This document shows, in pieces, positions 20,151 through 33,900 of a DNA stretch of 64,000 nucleotides (its first letter is position 1; each line of letters starts with the position of its first letter). The translations under genes were made by a program, and so were the position numbers. Below the pieces are notes generated by a model that was not told the DNA's origin, searched no databases, and saw only the letters and a list, made by a program, of their open reading frames with translations. The DNA is from Aquila chrysaetos chrysaetos (lineage: Eukaryota > Chordata > Aves > Accipitriformes > Accipitridae), in contig NC_044027.1 in NCBI RefSeq assembly GCF_900496995.4, positions 17,384,743-17,448,742 on the forward strand, given 5' to 3'.

Positions 20151-23100
20151 GGAAGGAGGGGCGAAGGGGTGAAACACGGGCGAAATCAACGGGGCTGTGC
20201 TGCCCAGGTGTCTTTCCTGCAGGATTGGGGTGGTTCTGGGTCGCCTCGAGTGCCATGGTGGGACAGGCGCACACGCTGCGGGCGTTCCAAATAATATTTC
20301 ATGGGGTGGGGAAGAGAAAAAGAGATCTTGCGGTCAAAAGTACTGCCTGATGTTCATTATCATGTATTTCCTTTGACAAGACACAATACTTCTCGCAACT
20401 CAGGGTTGTTTTTTCGACTTGTCAAGTGTCATAGGTCTCTGCTTTATTGGAGTAGCAACTGGTGCTGACTCAGTAGCACAGTTGCTTGAAAGCGCTGGGA
20501 CCTGCTGGTGTGATGGACTGGTAGTCAAGTCTCCCTTACGAGACAAATGTGATGGTTTTATGCTGCTGCTCTCTATGAATCACATTGAGCTCTGTGCTTT
20601 TGATTCCCAAAGAGCTCTTTTCACTGAATAACATCTGTAACTATGGTTGCCATTTATGAGAAAGCGGGTAGGAAGCTATCAGCAGTACTAAAGATGTAGA
20701 ATGCATTCAGTCTGAGTGTCATCCATACGCGTGCAGATGTGCAGCTGTCTGTGTACAAAAAAAAAATCTGAAAAACTAGTGTCCCAGATACTGATTTTAA
20801 AGATACAAATCTAATTTTTCAGCTGTTCTGTCTTTGGGATTGCAGCGGGGGTTTTTATTCACTTTGTTTTTGTCATTAGGAATCTGTGTATGTGAATCTG
20901 CTTGTTAATTGTTGTTTGGTACGTGCATATGTGTGTGCAGACACTTATGTGTGTATATATGTATAGGCACACATGAGAATTAACATTAGTACTGTGTAAC
21001 CTGCTTTGTGGGCATACTTATACTTGTTTAAGAGTAATTTATTTAGCTTATGTCCCTTGGAGATAGGATTAAATTAATTCCCCCCCCCCCCCCAATAAAT
21101 TATTCCTTCATGCAGATAAATTTTCACAGGGGAGTTTAAAACTAATCATGGCTATAGAGCTTGTCAGGTGAACTTTATTGATGGCATTGTCTAGAGGGTA
21201 GTTTTAATCTTTTTTTTTCCTCATTGGTAACATTTTCTTGGCACGTCTGGAACCACCACCTGCAATTGTTACTTCTGGTGACTAATGTTTAGCAGGCTGC
21301 TCTGCATTATCTATAAATAAACCTGCTAAAAGTTAAGAATTTCCAAACTGACAAAGCAGAGATGGATTGCTTTTAACTTACATAGTTATTTCTCATCTAT
21401 ACATTTCTTAAAATCAGCATTTCTTTAATACTGGGATGGGGGCAGGGAGGATCAGTATCGCTGGGTTGATATCTTCTGTTTAAATTACCTGATATGGTCA
21501 TGTTCATTTTATTTGGACTTAATTCTTCAAATCTTGCATACTTTTACTACTGTGTGCAGTCTGTTAATATTAACTTTCCTTCTGTAAGGAATCCGATACC
21601 CTTGTATTGAACTTCTGTAATGCAACATTAGAGATCTTGTTATAGGAATGTCAAGCCAGCGCTTTAAAGTAGAACTCTACACTTATTTTAATTAGCTAAT
21701 TACTGGTACTGGTTGTTACAAAAATGTGGTAAAGTATTAGGATTTTTTTCTCTGTGTACATCTGATAAGACACTGTAATGAGTGAAGTCCACATTAGAAA
21801 TTTGGAAGTAGGTATTTAAGTTGTAAAAACAGCTGGCTTTTGTGCTCAACTGTATTTCAGAAACAGCTTTTCTATTAAGAGCAGAACTGTTAAGTAGATA
21901 TCAACATTTTGTTCAGTGAAGTTAGTGCTTTCCAGGAGGTAACTGTCTTGGCAGATGTTTTAATTAGCTTTGTTTCCTCCCCACTTTGTGGTGTGTTGCA
22001 TAAAAACACTAGTTTATTTGGAGGGGAGGGAGGAGTTTTTGCAGTTAGGTTAATACAGTAAAGAACATGATGAAAAATACATGGGGATGTCCAGAACAGC
22101 CTGGGGTTTCTTAAGCATGTGGAAACTGAGGTGGGTGTTTAGGCAGGGTTTCCTGGTAATGTGGTTGGCTGTAAGCATGGCCAGCTGGAAGACCTTCACC
22201 TTGGTATCGTAACAGGAGAAAAGATTGCAAAGACTAGAACCTTTTTGTAAGTATTCCTTGATAGGAATTCAACAGGCAGCTGTGTTTCAAAAAGAATGTT
22301 GAAGATAAATGCAAGTAATGCATGAAACTAATGAAGTTTTCTATTTAATGCTTTTCTGTTGAAGTCAGTTTCTGGCCTTCTTTCCCATTTTAACAAAACA
22401 CAAATTTTAACAACAAATTTACAAAGACTTAAGATACAGCTATGAAACATATGGATATGGGGAAGAAATTGAGAGACACTGTTGACTGGTACTTCAGGCC
22501 CTCTGAAAGAGGGACCAGAATTACATATAGAACTGTTCGATTCTGCAGTGATGAGCAGAAGAGATTTTTCCCTAGGGTAAGTTGTACTGATGTCCGATAC
22601 AGTCTGTATAGATCATGCTGTGGTACCGGTCAGTATGCTTTTTATTGGAATTTTTTAGTTATAAATCTTTATGAAATACATGTAGTTACGCAGTGTTCAC
22701 TCAGTATGTATTTTTGTTAACCAGAAACCAGAAGTGTTTTGCATTTGAACCTCTCTATAGCTATTAAAATTTTGGCTTGATTACAAACATCTGACTTTTC
22801 TGGCTTCCCATTTTTTTACTCTTACTGACAAGATGCTGAATCTTAAAAAACAAGCAAACAAACAAAACAACAAAAAAAACCCTAAAAATTGCACAGCTTT
22901 TATCTGTCTTCTATAAACAGAAGTGCATGTGGTATGAAACAGTTGCCATGGGTACTTCACTCTACATGATATAAACCATATTTGTTGTATACTATTAGAA
23001 AACAAGACTATCATGTGTTGCTAAAACTTCGCTGAGCTGAACTGGACAAGTACTGAAGAAGGACTCTAGTTTTGTCAGCTTCCCTCCTCCCCAGATTATT

Positions 23101-24065
23101 AAGGGGTGATAAAATTTGAAAAATACATGTTCCTGATTAATTTACTGAACTTCCTGTGTACCAAATTCCTAACTGATATTGTTTGGAGTTCTTGCTGGCA
23201 GAGTTGGAATACTTCTGTGCCTGTCCTTTCCACCCTGAAACACAGCTATAACGGATACTGTGCCAAAGTCCCACTAGTGTTAAAGCAAGAACATTGATTA
23301 ATTAATAGGTGGGGGGAGTTGGTTGTCTTCTATATTCTTAAATGCAGTTTTACTATTACGCAGCATTCATCTAGAAGAGAGAATATTTGTGATGAAAACC
23401 CAGTTGCCTTTCTCAAAATAAAGAACACTACTGTCCTACACAATGTTTTCTTTATTAAAACAAAAAATGGACAGTGTTCTGTTGAGGGGAATAACATCTG
23501 AGGAATTCTTTCCTGAGATGCTTTCTTCTCATCTTAAAAAGGTCCGTTCATATTGAGCAACAGTGCAACAGAGCTGAAGATCAAGTCTAATAGAATTAGA
23601 GTTAGATAATAATTTCTCAACTCTTTATAATTAAATTGAGCTTGCCATAGTGCTTGCTGGCTCTATTGTAGGCTGACTGCTGCTGTGTCTTGTCTGTGAT
23701 GCATACTTCTGCTTAAAACAAATTGGGGGAAATGTTACCATATGATACCATCGGTGCTTTAACAGTCTGAGACTTCAACATTTGTACAGGACTGAACTGG
23801 GTTGAATTACTCTTACTTGGAGCTATTTGTTAATATGGTTGTTAAATAATGTGCATTGTTACCCTACAACATTAAACTTTGTTAATACTGGACTTGGATT
23901 TAGACATGTAATGTTATGTGTAAATTTCTTATGCATTCTGGAGAGGAGAGAGAGATTTTCCACTTCAAGTTCTTTGAGTAATTTTGTTTCTAAAATAAAA
24001 ATTGCTAAAGTGCTGCATGTATTGTGAGGAAGGAAACTGACTTGTCATCTGTTTTGCCTTAACAG
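19852..24065 (+). other. SEC16A: SEC16A intron 1
   Basis: Begins GC-rich, with a G-quadruplex-capable run at 19912-19935, then becomes AT-rich from about 20.3 kb. It contains a C14 run at 21080-21093 and short A/T runs. No exon, repeat family or RNA gene was recognised, and short open frames inside it have no recognisable similarity. Confidence 0.7.
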
Positions 24066-27000
24066 GGCAGAAGAAGGACTCTGTCTACAGCATCCACCAC
24101 TAGTTTGTCATCTAGCATCTGACCCTGATAGAAGGCCATCATGCAGCAGCCTCCACAGACTGTTCCAGCAGGAGCGGCAGCTCCACCTCCTGCAGGCATT
24201 GCTCGGAACATGTACTGGAGAAACAGCTCGCTCAGTAAACGAGCAAATGCAACAGCTGCCCCAGTGCAGCCTGTGACAGACCCTTTTGCATTTGGCAGAC
24301 AAACTCCACAGGGTTCCCCTTCAGATAATCCATCCAAGGGCAATGCATTGGTTATGCAAAGTTCTTCCCCAGCGGTGTTTCCGCAGCCACCCATTATGCA
24401 TACTTCACCATCACGTGCAGGGGACAATCCTCATGGACCGCATACGTCTTTATCAGCTCCTGTATCTCAAACAGGAATAAATACCAGTACGTTTTCTAAT
24501 GTTCCGATTCCTTCACCGTCCCCAGGATACGTTATAAATAGTACTACAGAAGTGCATCCAAATGCGGATCTTGGACTCCGTGGGCCTGCGGTACCAATGC
24601 ATTATAATGCAGGAGCAGCAGTTGAAAATTCTTTCAGTGTGTATCCTGGAATGGTGTCTGCATCAAACAAACCTGGAGGTAGACAAGATGTTAGTAGAGA
24701 TCCAAATGATGTTCCTTCAGGACCCAATGCAACAGCACTCTTCCCTCCACCTCCTCAGCAGCCTGTGTCTCAGTGGAGGCCTGGTCAAGGTAACCTGCAG
24801 TCTCCAGTGCAAAATTTTGTGCCCTATCCTGAGCCGTCTTCTCAGACTGATGTTCATAACATTTCTCAGTCTTCTGTTAGCACTTCTCATCCTCCTCCAC
24901 AGACAAATTTACAGCAGGGTCCTGTACACCAAGGTATTCCACAAAATACCATACAAGCGCCTTTATCTGTTGGTTCTGAAAAGAATGGGAAAAATGGCTC
25001 TGCAAATAGCAGTCATCACATGAACAGCATCCAGCCTGGAAATGTGTTTAGGCAGAACACAGAAATGACTAACGCTTGGTTAAGTCAACCATACCAGGAA
25101 CAGTTTTACCCCCAGCCACCATTGCAAGACTCCAGTTTTGTCATTCCCACAGCTCAGGAAAATAACCCCAAAACCCAGTCTCCAGATATGTCTGAAACAT
25201 CAAATAGACCTATTCCCACAGATCGAGATTCAGGCACTCTCTCCATGTTTTTCAAAGGGGATGAGGCAGAAAATGAAGAAATACTTTCATCTGAAAAAAA
25301 TTACATAGTTGAGAAAGTGGAGTTTGATGCTTGTCAGGCAAATTCGGCATCCTTGTATCACCACCCAATGCATCCTCAGCGGATTGCAACTAATGTTCTC
25401 TCTCAGGCGCAGGTTGGTACAGGTTCAGCCAATGAGATGGTACAAAAAGGAATGGATGTCCAGTACTTTCCTAAAATTGTAAGTCAGCAGGAGACACAGG
25501 CTGCTAAGCACTCTATGTTTGTTAGCGATGACAAGGCATGTATAGGTGATGTGTCTGGGAATGGTGGGTCACAGTATGAAAATGTTGAGAACCTGGAGTG
25601 CATTCAGAATCAAGAAGTGCTGCCAAGTGAACCACAGAACATCAGTGCTTCATCCCCTGCTGCTGGTCCTGATCTGTACAGATACGGATCCTTTACAGGT
25701 CAGATGCTTCCAAAGAATGCTGTTGTGAGCCATGCTGAGGGAGGACCAAATTTGGAGGCACCTGATTCATTACCTCATCCTGTCCGACCAGATAGCGTAT
25801 CTTCAAACTATAGCAACATTAGCCATAGGAGCGCTTCTAGCTCAGCTAGACTTCAAGAGCAAGTCGGTACATTTATTCAGCAAGAAAGTGGGAAGCCTGA
25901 AGAAGAATCTTCTGCTAGCTTCTTTAAACAGATTGACTCCTCTCCTTTGGGAGGTGATTCAAGTGAGCTAAACCTGGGCAAGAACTACCATGGTAATCTA
26001 TCCCAGCCTCCAACTCCAAGTCCTCCTAAGCCTACAGGAGTATTTCAGACAAGTGCAAATAGTTCTTTTGAACCTGTGAGGTCCCATGGAGTTGGTATAA
26101 AACCTGCAGAGATTGACCAAGCAAAGATGGTGGTTGAATTAAGAGAGAACCAGTCAAACCAAAAGAATATCAAGAAGAATACAGCTGTGCCGGCTGCATC
26201 TCCAGGCAATCTTGAACAGCCACCAGATAACCTGGAAACTATTTTCATGCGTCAGGTACACCCACTGCCTCTTGCAGTCACTGGTGAAGCTGGAAATATG
26301 TTGCACTCTGGATCTGTTATGGAAAACATACAATCAGTATCTGAGAGAAGGTCCTCAACAAGAGCTCAGGGAGCAGTTAAGAAGTGTGATAGCCCAGCAA
26401 CAACTTTGTGGGCTCATAACGAGTTACCTAATTTTGGGGGAAATGTTCTTCTAGCTCCTGCTGCTCCTGCAGTATATGTACCTGCCAAACAAACTGTAGA
26501 AGTCATTCAGCCACCAGAAGAAGGCCTGTCTAATCAGCCGCCAAGTAAACCAGGGACTATTGCTGTGCAGCTTTCCCAAGATGGAAATATATCTTCTGAA
26601 AATCTTGAGAATCCTCCCAAAATGGGAGAAGAGGAAGCACTTCAGTCTCAGGCAAGTTCTGGTTATGCAAGTTTGTTGTCTTCTCCACCTACAGAGTCTT
26701 TGCAAAATCAGCCTATCCTGATTGCTCAGCCTAATCAAAGCTATAACTTGGCTCAGCCAATTAATTTTTCTATTTCTCTATCTAATCAGCTAAGCAGCAA
26801 TGAAAACAATCAGCCAATGAAGGACTCTGGGGTTGGGGACAAGCCTGCAATGGGTCCCCAAACTTCACATGCTGGTGGGATCATTTCTGGGGAAAATGTG
26901 CCATTACCTGTGATGCAAGTTGGACCTCTATTAGTTAATGCACTTCCAAATACTAATCTGTTAAAACATAATTTGTTACAAAGCCCTGTTAATTCCTCTG

Positions 27001-27950
27001 ATACTGCTTCTAATCAGCCTGCAAACTTGCTTATGAAAACTCCACTTAATTTGGCTCCAGAAGGGCAAAAGAATGTTAATACGGAAGGTTTTGTTCCTGA
27101 ATTTGCTAGCAAGCCAGGGTCTAACTCATCCATTTCTCCTGGGACACATCTCCCCAGTGGAAGTGCAAGTGCACTAGTCGCCCCTGTTAATTCTGTAGTA
27201 CAGGCTAATCATTCTGCAAATCATTCAAATAGCAAAGAAGAAGCTGCTGGAGTGCTCGACTTCACAGTATCACGGACTTTGGAGAAAAGCAGCGCAAGTA
27301 GTTCTGTACAGGTGCACAATCAGTCACTTACTGGTGGTCCAGTATATACTCAACAGTCAGCTGGTAGTGCTGGTCAGGTGGGTGCTGAGATGCATGACAA
27401 ACAACATTTCTATCAACAGGTGACAAAAGATGTACAGCATCAGGCTGTATCAGACAGAGCTGTACAGGGAGCATTGCCATCTCAACCACAAATGCAGGCA
27501 GCTCAAATGCAGCAACCAGCATCATCTGGGCAGTCCTCAGTTCCTTCAAACTACCAGATTGCCGCAGGGACTAAAGCCATGCAGGCATCACAGCCGCGTG
27601 AGAACCAGGTGCTGAGTAACCATCCTCAACCTGTGGGTCCCCAAGAGGCAAGTTCAGTGCAGCTGACAACAAGGTATGATCAGACGAGTCCTGAGAAGCA
27701 ACCAGCGCCTGGACAGCCATTGGGTGCTCCAACTTCCACAGCCGCTTCTACCACCACCAGTCAGTCAGTCATGCCAAATGTGCAACAAGACCTGCAGCGT
27801 CCATCCCTGCCTCAGACTCCTCAGGATGCCTTTGGTCCGCCCCAGAACCCTTACTACTACTATAGACATCCTTACGATGCTTATCAGCCTCCATATCCTC
27901 CACCTTATCCTCCCGCAGACCCCAGAACAGCAGCTCATCTTTATTACATG
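24066..27950 (+). CDS. SEC16A: SEC16A exon 2: disordered N-terminal region
   Basis: A single exon of 3885 bases has 75 bases of leader and 1270 codons. The protein is rich in Ser, Pro, Gln and Asn and has no globular domain. Blocks conserved with human include [78 protein letters not shown] and the long block around [19 protein letters not shown]. The stretches between blocks diverge strongly and supply most of the extra length over human. The exon ends at a Tyr/Pro-rich segment. The open frame runs 66 bases into the intron before a stop. Confidence 0.96.
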
Positions 27951-30900
27951 GTAAATTTTTATTTTTCCCTTCCTCCCCTCTTAGTATGTTTTAGTAATTT
28001 TGAATTACAAGTTTAAACAGTTGTGTCATGATCAACATACAGTATAGCATTAATGTTAAGTATTTAATTGTAGGGAAAACCCAGATAGCAGTAACAAAAC
28101 CTACATTACAAAGATTATAAAAACTTAAAGTAGTTGCTAATACCAATTCCAGCTGGCACAGATGTCAGCTGATAGCAGTTTATTTGATTCTTTGGACAAA
28201 GTTGGCAATTATAACTGTCTTAGTTTCAAATTTGGTTCCCATCTGCTGCCTGAATTATTGACAGTTTACCAGTGTGGCCAGTGTAGTGGTTGAACTGCCT
28301 TTGGTCCAGATGTAATGTTTTTTTCTAAAGTTTAGGATACTGATAGACTTGAATATAACTTGCCACAACAGATATCGAAACCTATAATGTAGTCTGTTGA
28401 TCTGCATCTATTCAGGTATCACAGTGGTGGTGTGTGTTTGTTTTTAAAGTTTTATTCTTGGAGGTGGGAAGCCTCTTGCCTTACGTGTCAATCTCTTTTC
28501 TAGGAGGATAGCTACGGACAGTATGACCCACGGTACAGACACTATGATAGCACCAGCACTGCTTATATGGAGCCTGGGAGCTATCGGTATTCTGAGCCTG
28601 AACGTCCTAGTTCCAGAGCTAGTCACTGCTCTGACAGGCCTTCTTCTAGGTATGCAATTCCTAAATTGAGTAAAGATCTGGTATATCCTGAAGCAGTGAG
28701 TGAGTGTAATGATGTCTGTTGAAGTTTTATAGCATAAGCTGCAGTGAGTAAGTTCAAAAACTCATTGTGTGCTGCCATAGGAACAGGTGGTATCAAATGC
28801 CATGTCTGAAAAGGATATGATTCCACAGTCTTTTCTGTTGCTAAAGCTGTATTACTCCTTTCATTCAGTTCTCTGAGTGGTTGTTGGCATTTCTGCTAGA
28901 CAGGAACTCACTGTGATGGACTCGGTGCTGAGGTTAGTTCTTTTTCATGTGGGCTGTGAAAGAGCAGTGTAGGCCATGGGTTTGTTAATCAATACTAGTT
29001 TGGTCTCTGGCTAGCACTTAAGCAGTGGCCCCTAGTTCTATTAATAAATGGTACTTTTGCACATTGGTCTGGGATTTGCCTTGCAAGCATAACAGTACGT
29101 GAGGCTTACCGATACGTGGTATTTCAGATGTTTAGAAGAGAGAGATGGTGAATGAAGTGAAAACATCCTGGTGCTGTGTCAGGTTAATTTGTCTGATAAT
29201 TACTTCAACTGTGTGGTCTCACAAAACTCCTAAACTGTGGTCCATGTAGCAAATGTGCTATGTGGGCATGTTTCACCCACTGACTTCACTACAGGTTTTG
29301 ATGCAGGTAGCACATGAATTAGGAAAACTTAAAAGCCTCGGTCTGTCTGATTATATGAAATAAAAAATTTGAGAGGGAAACAATGTGTTCAGATGCTACT
29401 TGCAAATATTAAATAAAAAGCAGAAATTAAATCTCCAGTATTTCTCAAGCAAGAAGCAGCAAATTACCTCCCAGGGATTACTGCTTTTTGATGATTATTG
29501 CATAAGTGATTTGTATGAACTTCAAACTAATGACAAAATGTTACCGTTGCATTATCTGGTGGGTGGGTTTGCAGGTTTCCAAGAGAGAACCCCAGTTATC
29601 TGTCTGGAAGTGATAAAACCCTTTGTAGTATTTGTCTGTTGTTGTTGGTAGTTCACTCGTGGAGCAGTCTTCGAATTAAAACCATAACATTTTGCTTACC
29701 ACCTCCAGAATATTATAGGAGGTGTATATTGGCCTTGAGAGTACAAAACAATGGCTGTAGCTGCATGTGATAACTTTTATCATCTTAAGTGAATCTAAGC
29801 ACACTGTGAGATCTTGTAATGAGATAATAACCTCTAGTAGCGCTTCCTGGTGTGTACTCTTCTTATGTACCATTTTTACAAAAGGTTGAAATTTCTATAG
29901 GTGACATTGGGCAGATCAAAGCCTGTAGCAAGTAGCTCTGTCAGTGTTGATGTGTGACATGATGTTGCAGTTGGATGTGGACTGTGGTGTGGTACTGCAG
30001 GGCAGCAGAGCCTAAGAGTGGCAAAGTCAGTGTGATAGCATGTCTGAAACTTGCCCTTAATGTGCCAGTATTGGTGATGCAGCTTTGTAAACTCTGTTTG
30101 GGGAGTCTCTTTCAGAAGGAGACAGAAGATTGGTTGGGTGGATAAACCTGATCTGATAAGATCAAATCTCCTCCTCTGCAGAGGTAGGTGCTGTGTTAGC
30201 AAACTTCCCACGCGTTCCAGGGAGGAGCATCACTTGACTTGCTTGGCCACTTTGGAGTTTGCCCTATCAGTTGTATGATCAGTTGTAGAGGAGCATGAAA
30301 GTTCCCATCATTCCACATTGGCATTAAATATCTTTACCTCCTGTGTGTGTATGTATGTATACATATGTGTGTTTGTGAGTATATACACACAGGTATATAC
30401 ACATGTGTAGATATAAACATACACGTATACACATATATATATGCTACATTTTTTCATTTTACATTCATCTTCTAGCTTTTTTCAGAAATTGTGGGATGGT
30501 GTCCTAAAAATTGCATATAATAAAGGCTCATGATTTTTCAAGTAATGGCCACATCTTTCTTTTTCCATCAGAAGTACTATAATTATCTTTTGTATTTGCA
30601 CTGACTCTTACTTTGATGTGTTGGTTTTAGTCAGGTTCTTGTGCTTGTTCTGTTCGTTTGAACAATCAGTATTCTAACATGGGCTCTGTAAATGAGTATT
30701 TTCTTCTATACAGTCCTCTCTATTTGCTCAAATGAAAAACAAGCCTTTCCTACATGCTACTGTCCATCCAAGCCTATTGAGAAGGGTAATAACCTAGAAG
30801 ATGCCTGGAATTAGTTGTGTAGTGATGTGCTGTGTTACAATTGTATCTCAATGCTATCTCATTTATTCACTGGAGTATTAAATGTAAGGATGTGCTAACA

Positions 30901-33900
30901 CTCAAAACATTGCTGCATCTACTGAAAAGCTGAGATTGAGAAACAGACTGAGTGCAGAATGAAAATAAAGCACTGGGATTACGGTAGTACTAGCCCTACA
31001 ATGTTAGTATTCTCTGTGCTTGCCAGCCACAGATTGGCATCAGCTCCAAGTCAAACAAGGTGATGATACAATATTGAGTTCTTTGGCTGAGTACCTGAAG
31101 AAAGGTGTAGTGTGTTTTCGTTTTGGTTTTTTTGTGTATGTAACTGTATTTAACACTTGTGACAGATGCCACAATGGCAGCCCCGGAGGCTGAAACCCTC
31201 TGTTCAGAATTACCTATGAGAGTGCTAGTTCATGTCCTGACCCATTTTTATGACCTCTTCTCCAGACTGTAGTCCTCTCTTTGTCACCACAAGATGTATA
31301 ACAAAACAGTGTTAAAGTTGAGGGAGCAATTATTTCATATATACTTGTTAAGTTACTGACTTCTCTGTTGAGACAGTTCAAAGGATGTTAATTATAGCAG
31401 TAGGTTTTGTTATTAATTCTAAGTAATTAAACTTTTTATGGCACGCAACAATTTAGTGATATATTGGTTTGTAAAGTCTTAATTTTATGATTCCTTGATT
31501 TCCTATAAATGCATTATTTTAAATATGAAACTCTACCTAATCAGTTGTGGCATACAGTTCTTCATATCTCTTGCTGACTTTAGAAGAGATTGAAGGAAGA
31601 ATAACTTTTTATACCTGTGCACTTTCTTTCAGGCAAGGTTATACTGAAGATTATTATACAAAAAGTGGATGGAGTGATTATTATCCAGGCTATTACCCAA
31701 ACTCATATGATTATGGAGGTAAGGTGTCTAAATGAACTCTGAATTTTTCTATAGAAAATTGCAGGTTTAAACAAAAATTTATGGGGAAGAGGAACTTTAA
31801 GATCAGAGAATTACTATATTTTTCCATATTAATAAAATTGATATCCTTTCCACAACCAGCAAGAATAAAGTTATACTTGCTGAAAATTGATCTTTGGGCA
31901 TACTTCAGTTCTTAATACCATGCCATCCTTCCTATATTTTTTTTTATTCAGTAGAAGTAGTAGATAGAAAATAAATTAAGTTTTTTCCTCAATACCAGCC
32001 TTCAGTTTGCCTTTCCATTGTGCAAGCACACCATTGAAAGTCTACAGAATAGTTTTCTTCAATGCGTTGCAAGCCTGTCTTTCACTGGGGTGTATCCCTG
32101 GTGTGTAATCTGCAGGCAGACTTCTAAAGTAAATTTTAGGTGGTTGTAAACAGAAATTGACTCATGACTAGAATTTGGTTTTGTCCATAATTATCTGAAT
32201 GCTCACAGAGACGTAGTGGCGTTGGTAATCTGAAAATAGTTGCTTGTATAATGTCTGGGAGGATTTCAAGCAACATCTCTCCACACCCTGAGACGTGGAG
32301 CATGATGCTCTGAAGACTGATCACAAAGATTCTGTTAATATTTATTGGGTTGTTATCATGTTATGATTGAGTTTTAAAGTTGTTAGAAAAGATCTATCTG
32401 TCCAATGCTAAATGCTGTCCCTTCAAGAGTATCTAGCTAACTATAATAACCTTGTTTCTCTGAAAGGTGTGAAGTAGATTTTTTAGTTGTTTCTGTTTGG
32501 TTGGGGTTTTTTGGGGGTTTTTTTGTTTGGTTTTTTTTTTTTAACTAAAAATGAGTGGACATATTTATGTAGCTTTAAGTACATTATTTTGGTTTTGCTA
32601 TATGTTTCAGGACCAAATCAGCATGTAATTAAAGCAAAAGAAGTAGAAAAAAGTTTATAGGCAGCGGCTTCCAATACCTAAACGATTTCTTTTTATTTTT
32701 CCAAAGATCCAAGTCGCTGGGAGCGTTACTCATCAGCATATGACGCCAGATACAGAGATCCTAGAAGTTATGATCAGAGGTATTGGTATGATGCTGAACA
32801 CAACCCTTACCAGAAGAGAGACGCGTATCCATATGGCAACAGGTTTGTCCATTTGATCCATGTTCCCTCAATGCTCTTTCCAGATCTAGGGCAGTGCAGG
32901 GCCTAAGTGCTGCTGTTGATGAATGATCTAGGGTGCATGTCTGCGTGAAGGCGGAGAATCTGGTATTGGTTTTTTCAGGGCTGAGTTCCCCATAGTCAAT
33001 ATGTCACCAGAAAATTAAGTTATGGCAGTAAGTGTTAAGGCAAAGGCTGAGGCTTTGCTTGTGCACTAACAGAAATACTACTTTATTTGCTGAAGATCTG
33101 CCCCAAAGCCTTCAAAATTTATGAACTGTTGTGATAGTTGTATCAGGCATCAGACTTTCAGGGTATTGTGCAGCTTTGTAAGTAAAATCCTCTCAATATT
33201 CTCTAGGAATGCAGATGCATCCTGTAACAGGCTATTAAAATGCAGTATTGCACACATTTCACAGATAGATGTTGCTAGTCCTTTCTGTAGCTTTAACATA
33301 GGTCATTGAGGAAAAACAGTTGAGCTGTCACGTTACTCTTAACAAAAGGATTTAAGGCAGTAGGACTTGTTTCCAGATCGGGTGAATATTCCATGGGTTT
33401 TCCTAGAACAGACTCTAAGTATGATGTTGGTCTTGCTCTTGAATATTTTGGTTGAACCTCTTGAAGAAAGGTCAGTTTGTTTAATGTAATAAAAACCTCA
33501 ATCTAGGAAATAATCTAAAAGTCCTTCTGAAGCTAGGTACAGTTTTCTTCTTGACAGGTATGCAGTGAAGTCACTTCCCTCAGGTATATAGGTGGCTATG
33601 TTCATTTTTGCTTTGCATGTTTCTTTGTTCTTCAGACATGACCGATATGAAGATAACTGGAGATACGATCCTCGTTTTACTGGAAGTTTTGATGATGAAT
33701 CTGAACCCCATAGAGATCCTTATGGTGATGAATTTGATAGACGCAGTGTCCATAGTGAGCATTCTGGTCACAGTCTCCGAAGCTCCCGCAGTGTTCACAG
33801 TCACCAGAGTAGTTTCAGCTCTCGCTCTCAGCAAGTGAGTTTCAAATGGTCACGCCAAGTATTCTTTCAGCTGAGTTGGGTCTTTCTCTATGTTAGGGGT

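Noticed and set aside
19705-20294. Overlapping open frames on both strands of about 190 codons in the SEC16A CpG island
   Set aside because: Low-complexity Pro/Arg/Gly/Ala sequence from CpG-rich DNA. The + strand frame runs through the exon 1 donor and is interrupted by splicing.
22442-22720. 92-codon open frame in SEC16A intron 1
   Set aside because: No recognisable similarity, ordinary AT-rich composition and no splice context, so most likely chance.
25246-25278. Sequence [12 protein letters not shown] in SEC16A as an FFAT motif for VAP binding
   Set aside because: It lacks the acidic residue at position 4 (Lys instead) and the usual acidic tract before the core, so the match is too weak.
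9194-30212. Perfect RBPJ/CSL motifs CGTGGGAA (as TTCCCACG) at 9194-9201, 16279-16286 and 30205-30212, suggesting Notch autoregulation
   Set aside because: About two exact matches are expected by chance in 64 kb on two strands. They are not paired or clustered, so the count gives no support.
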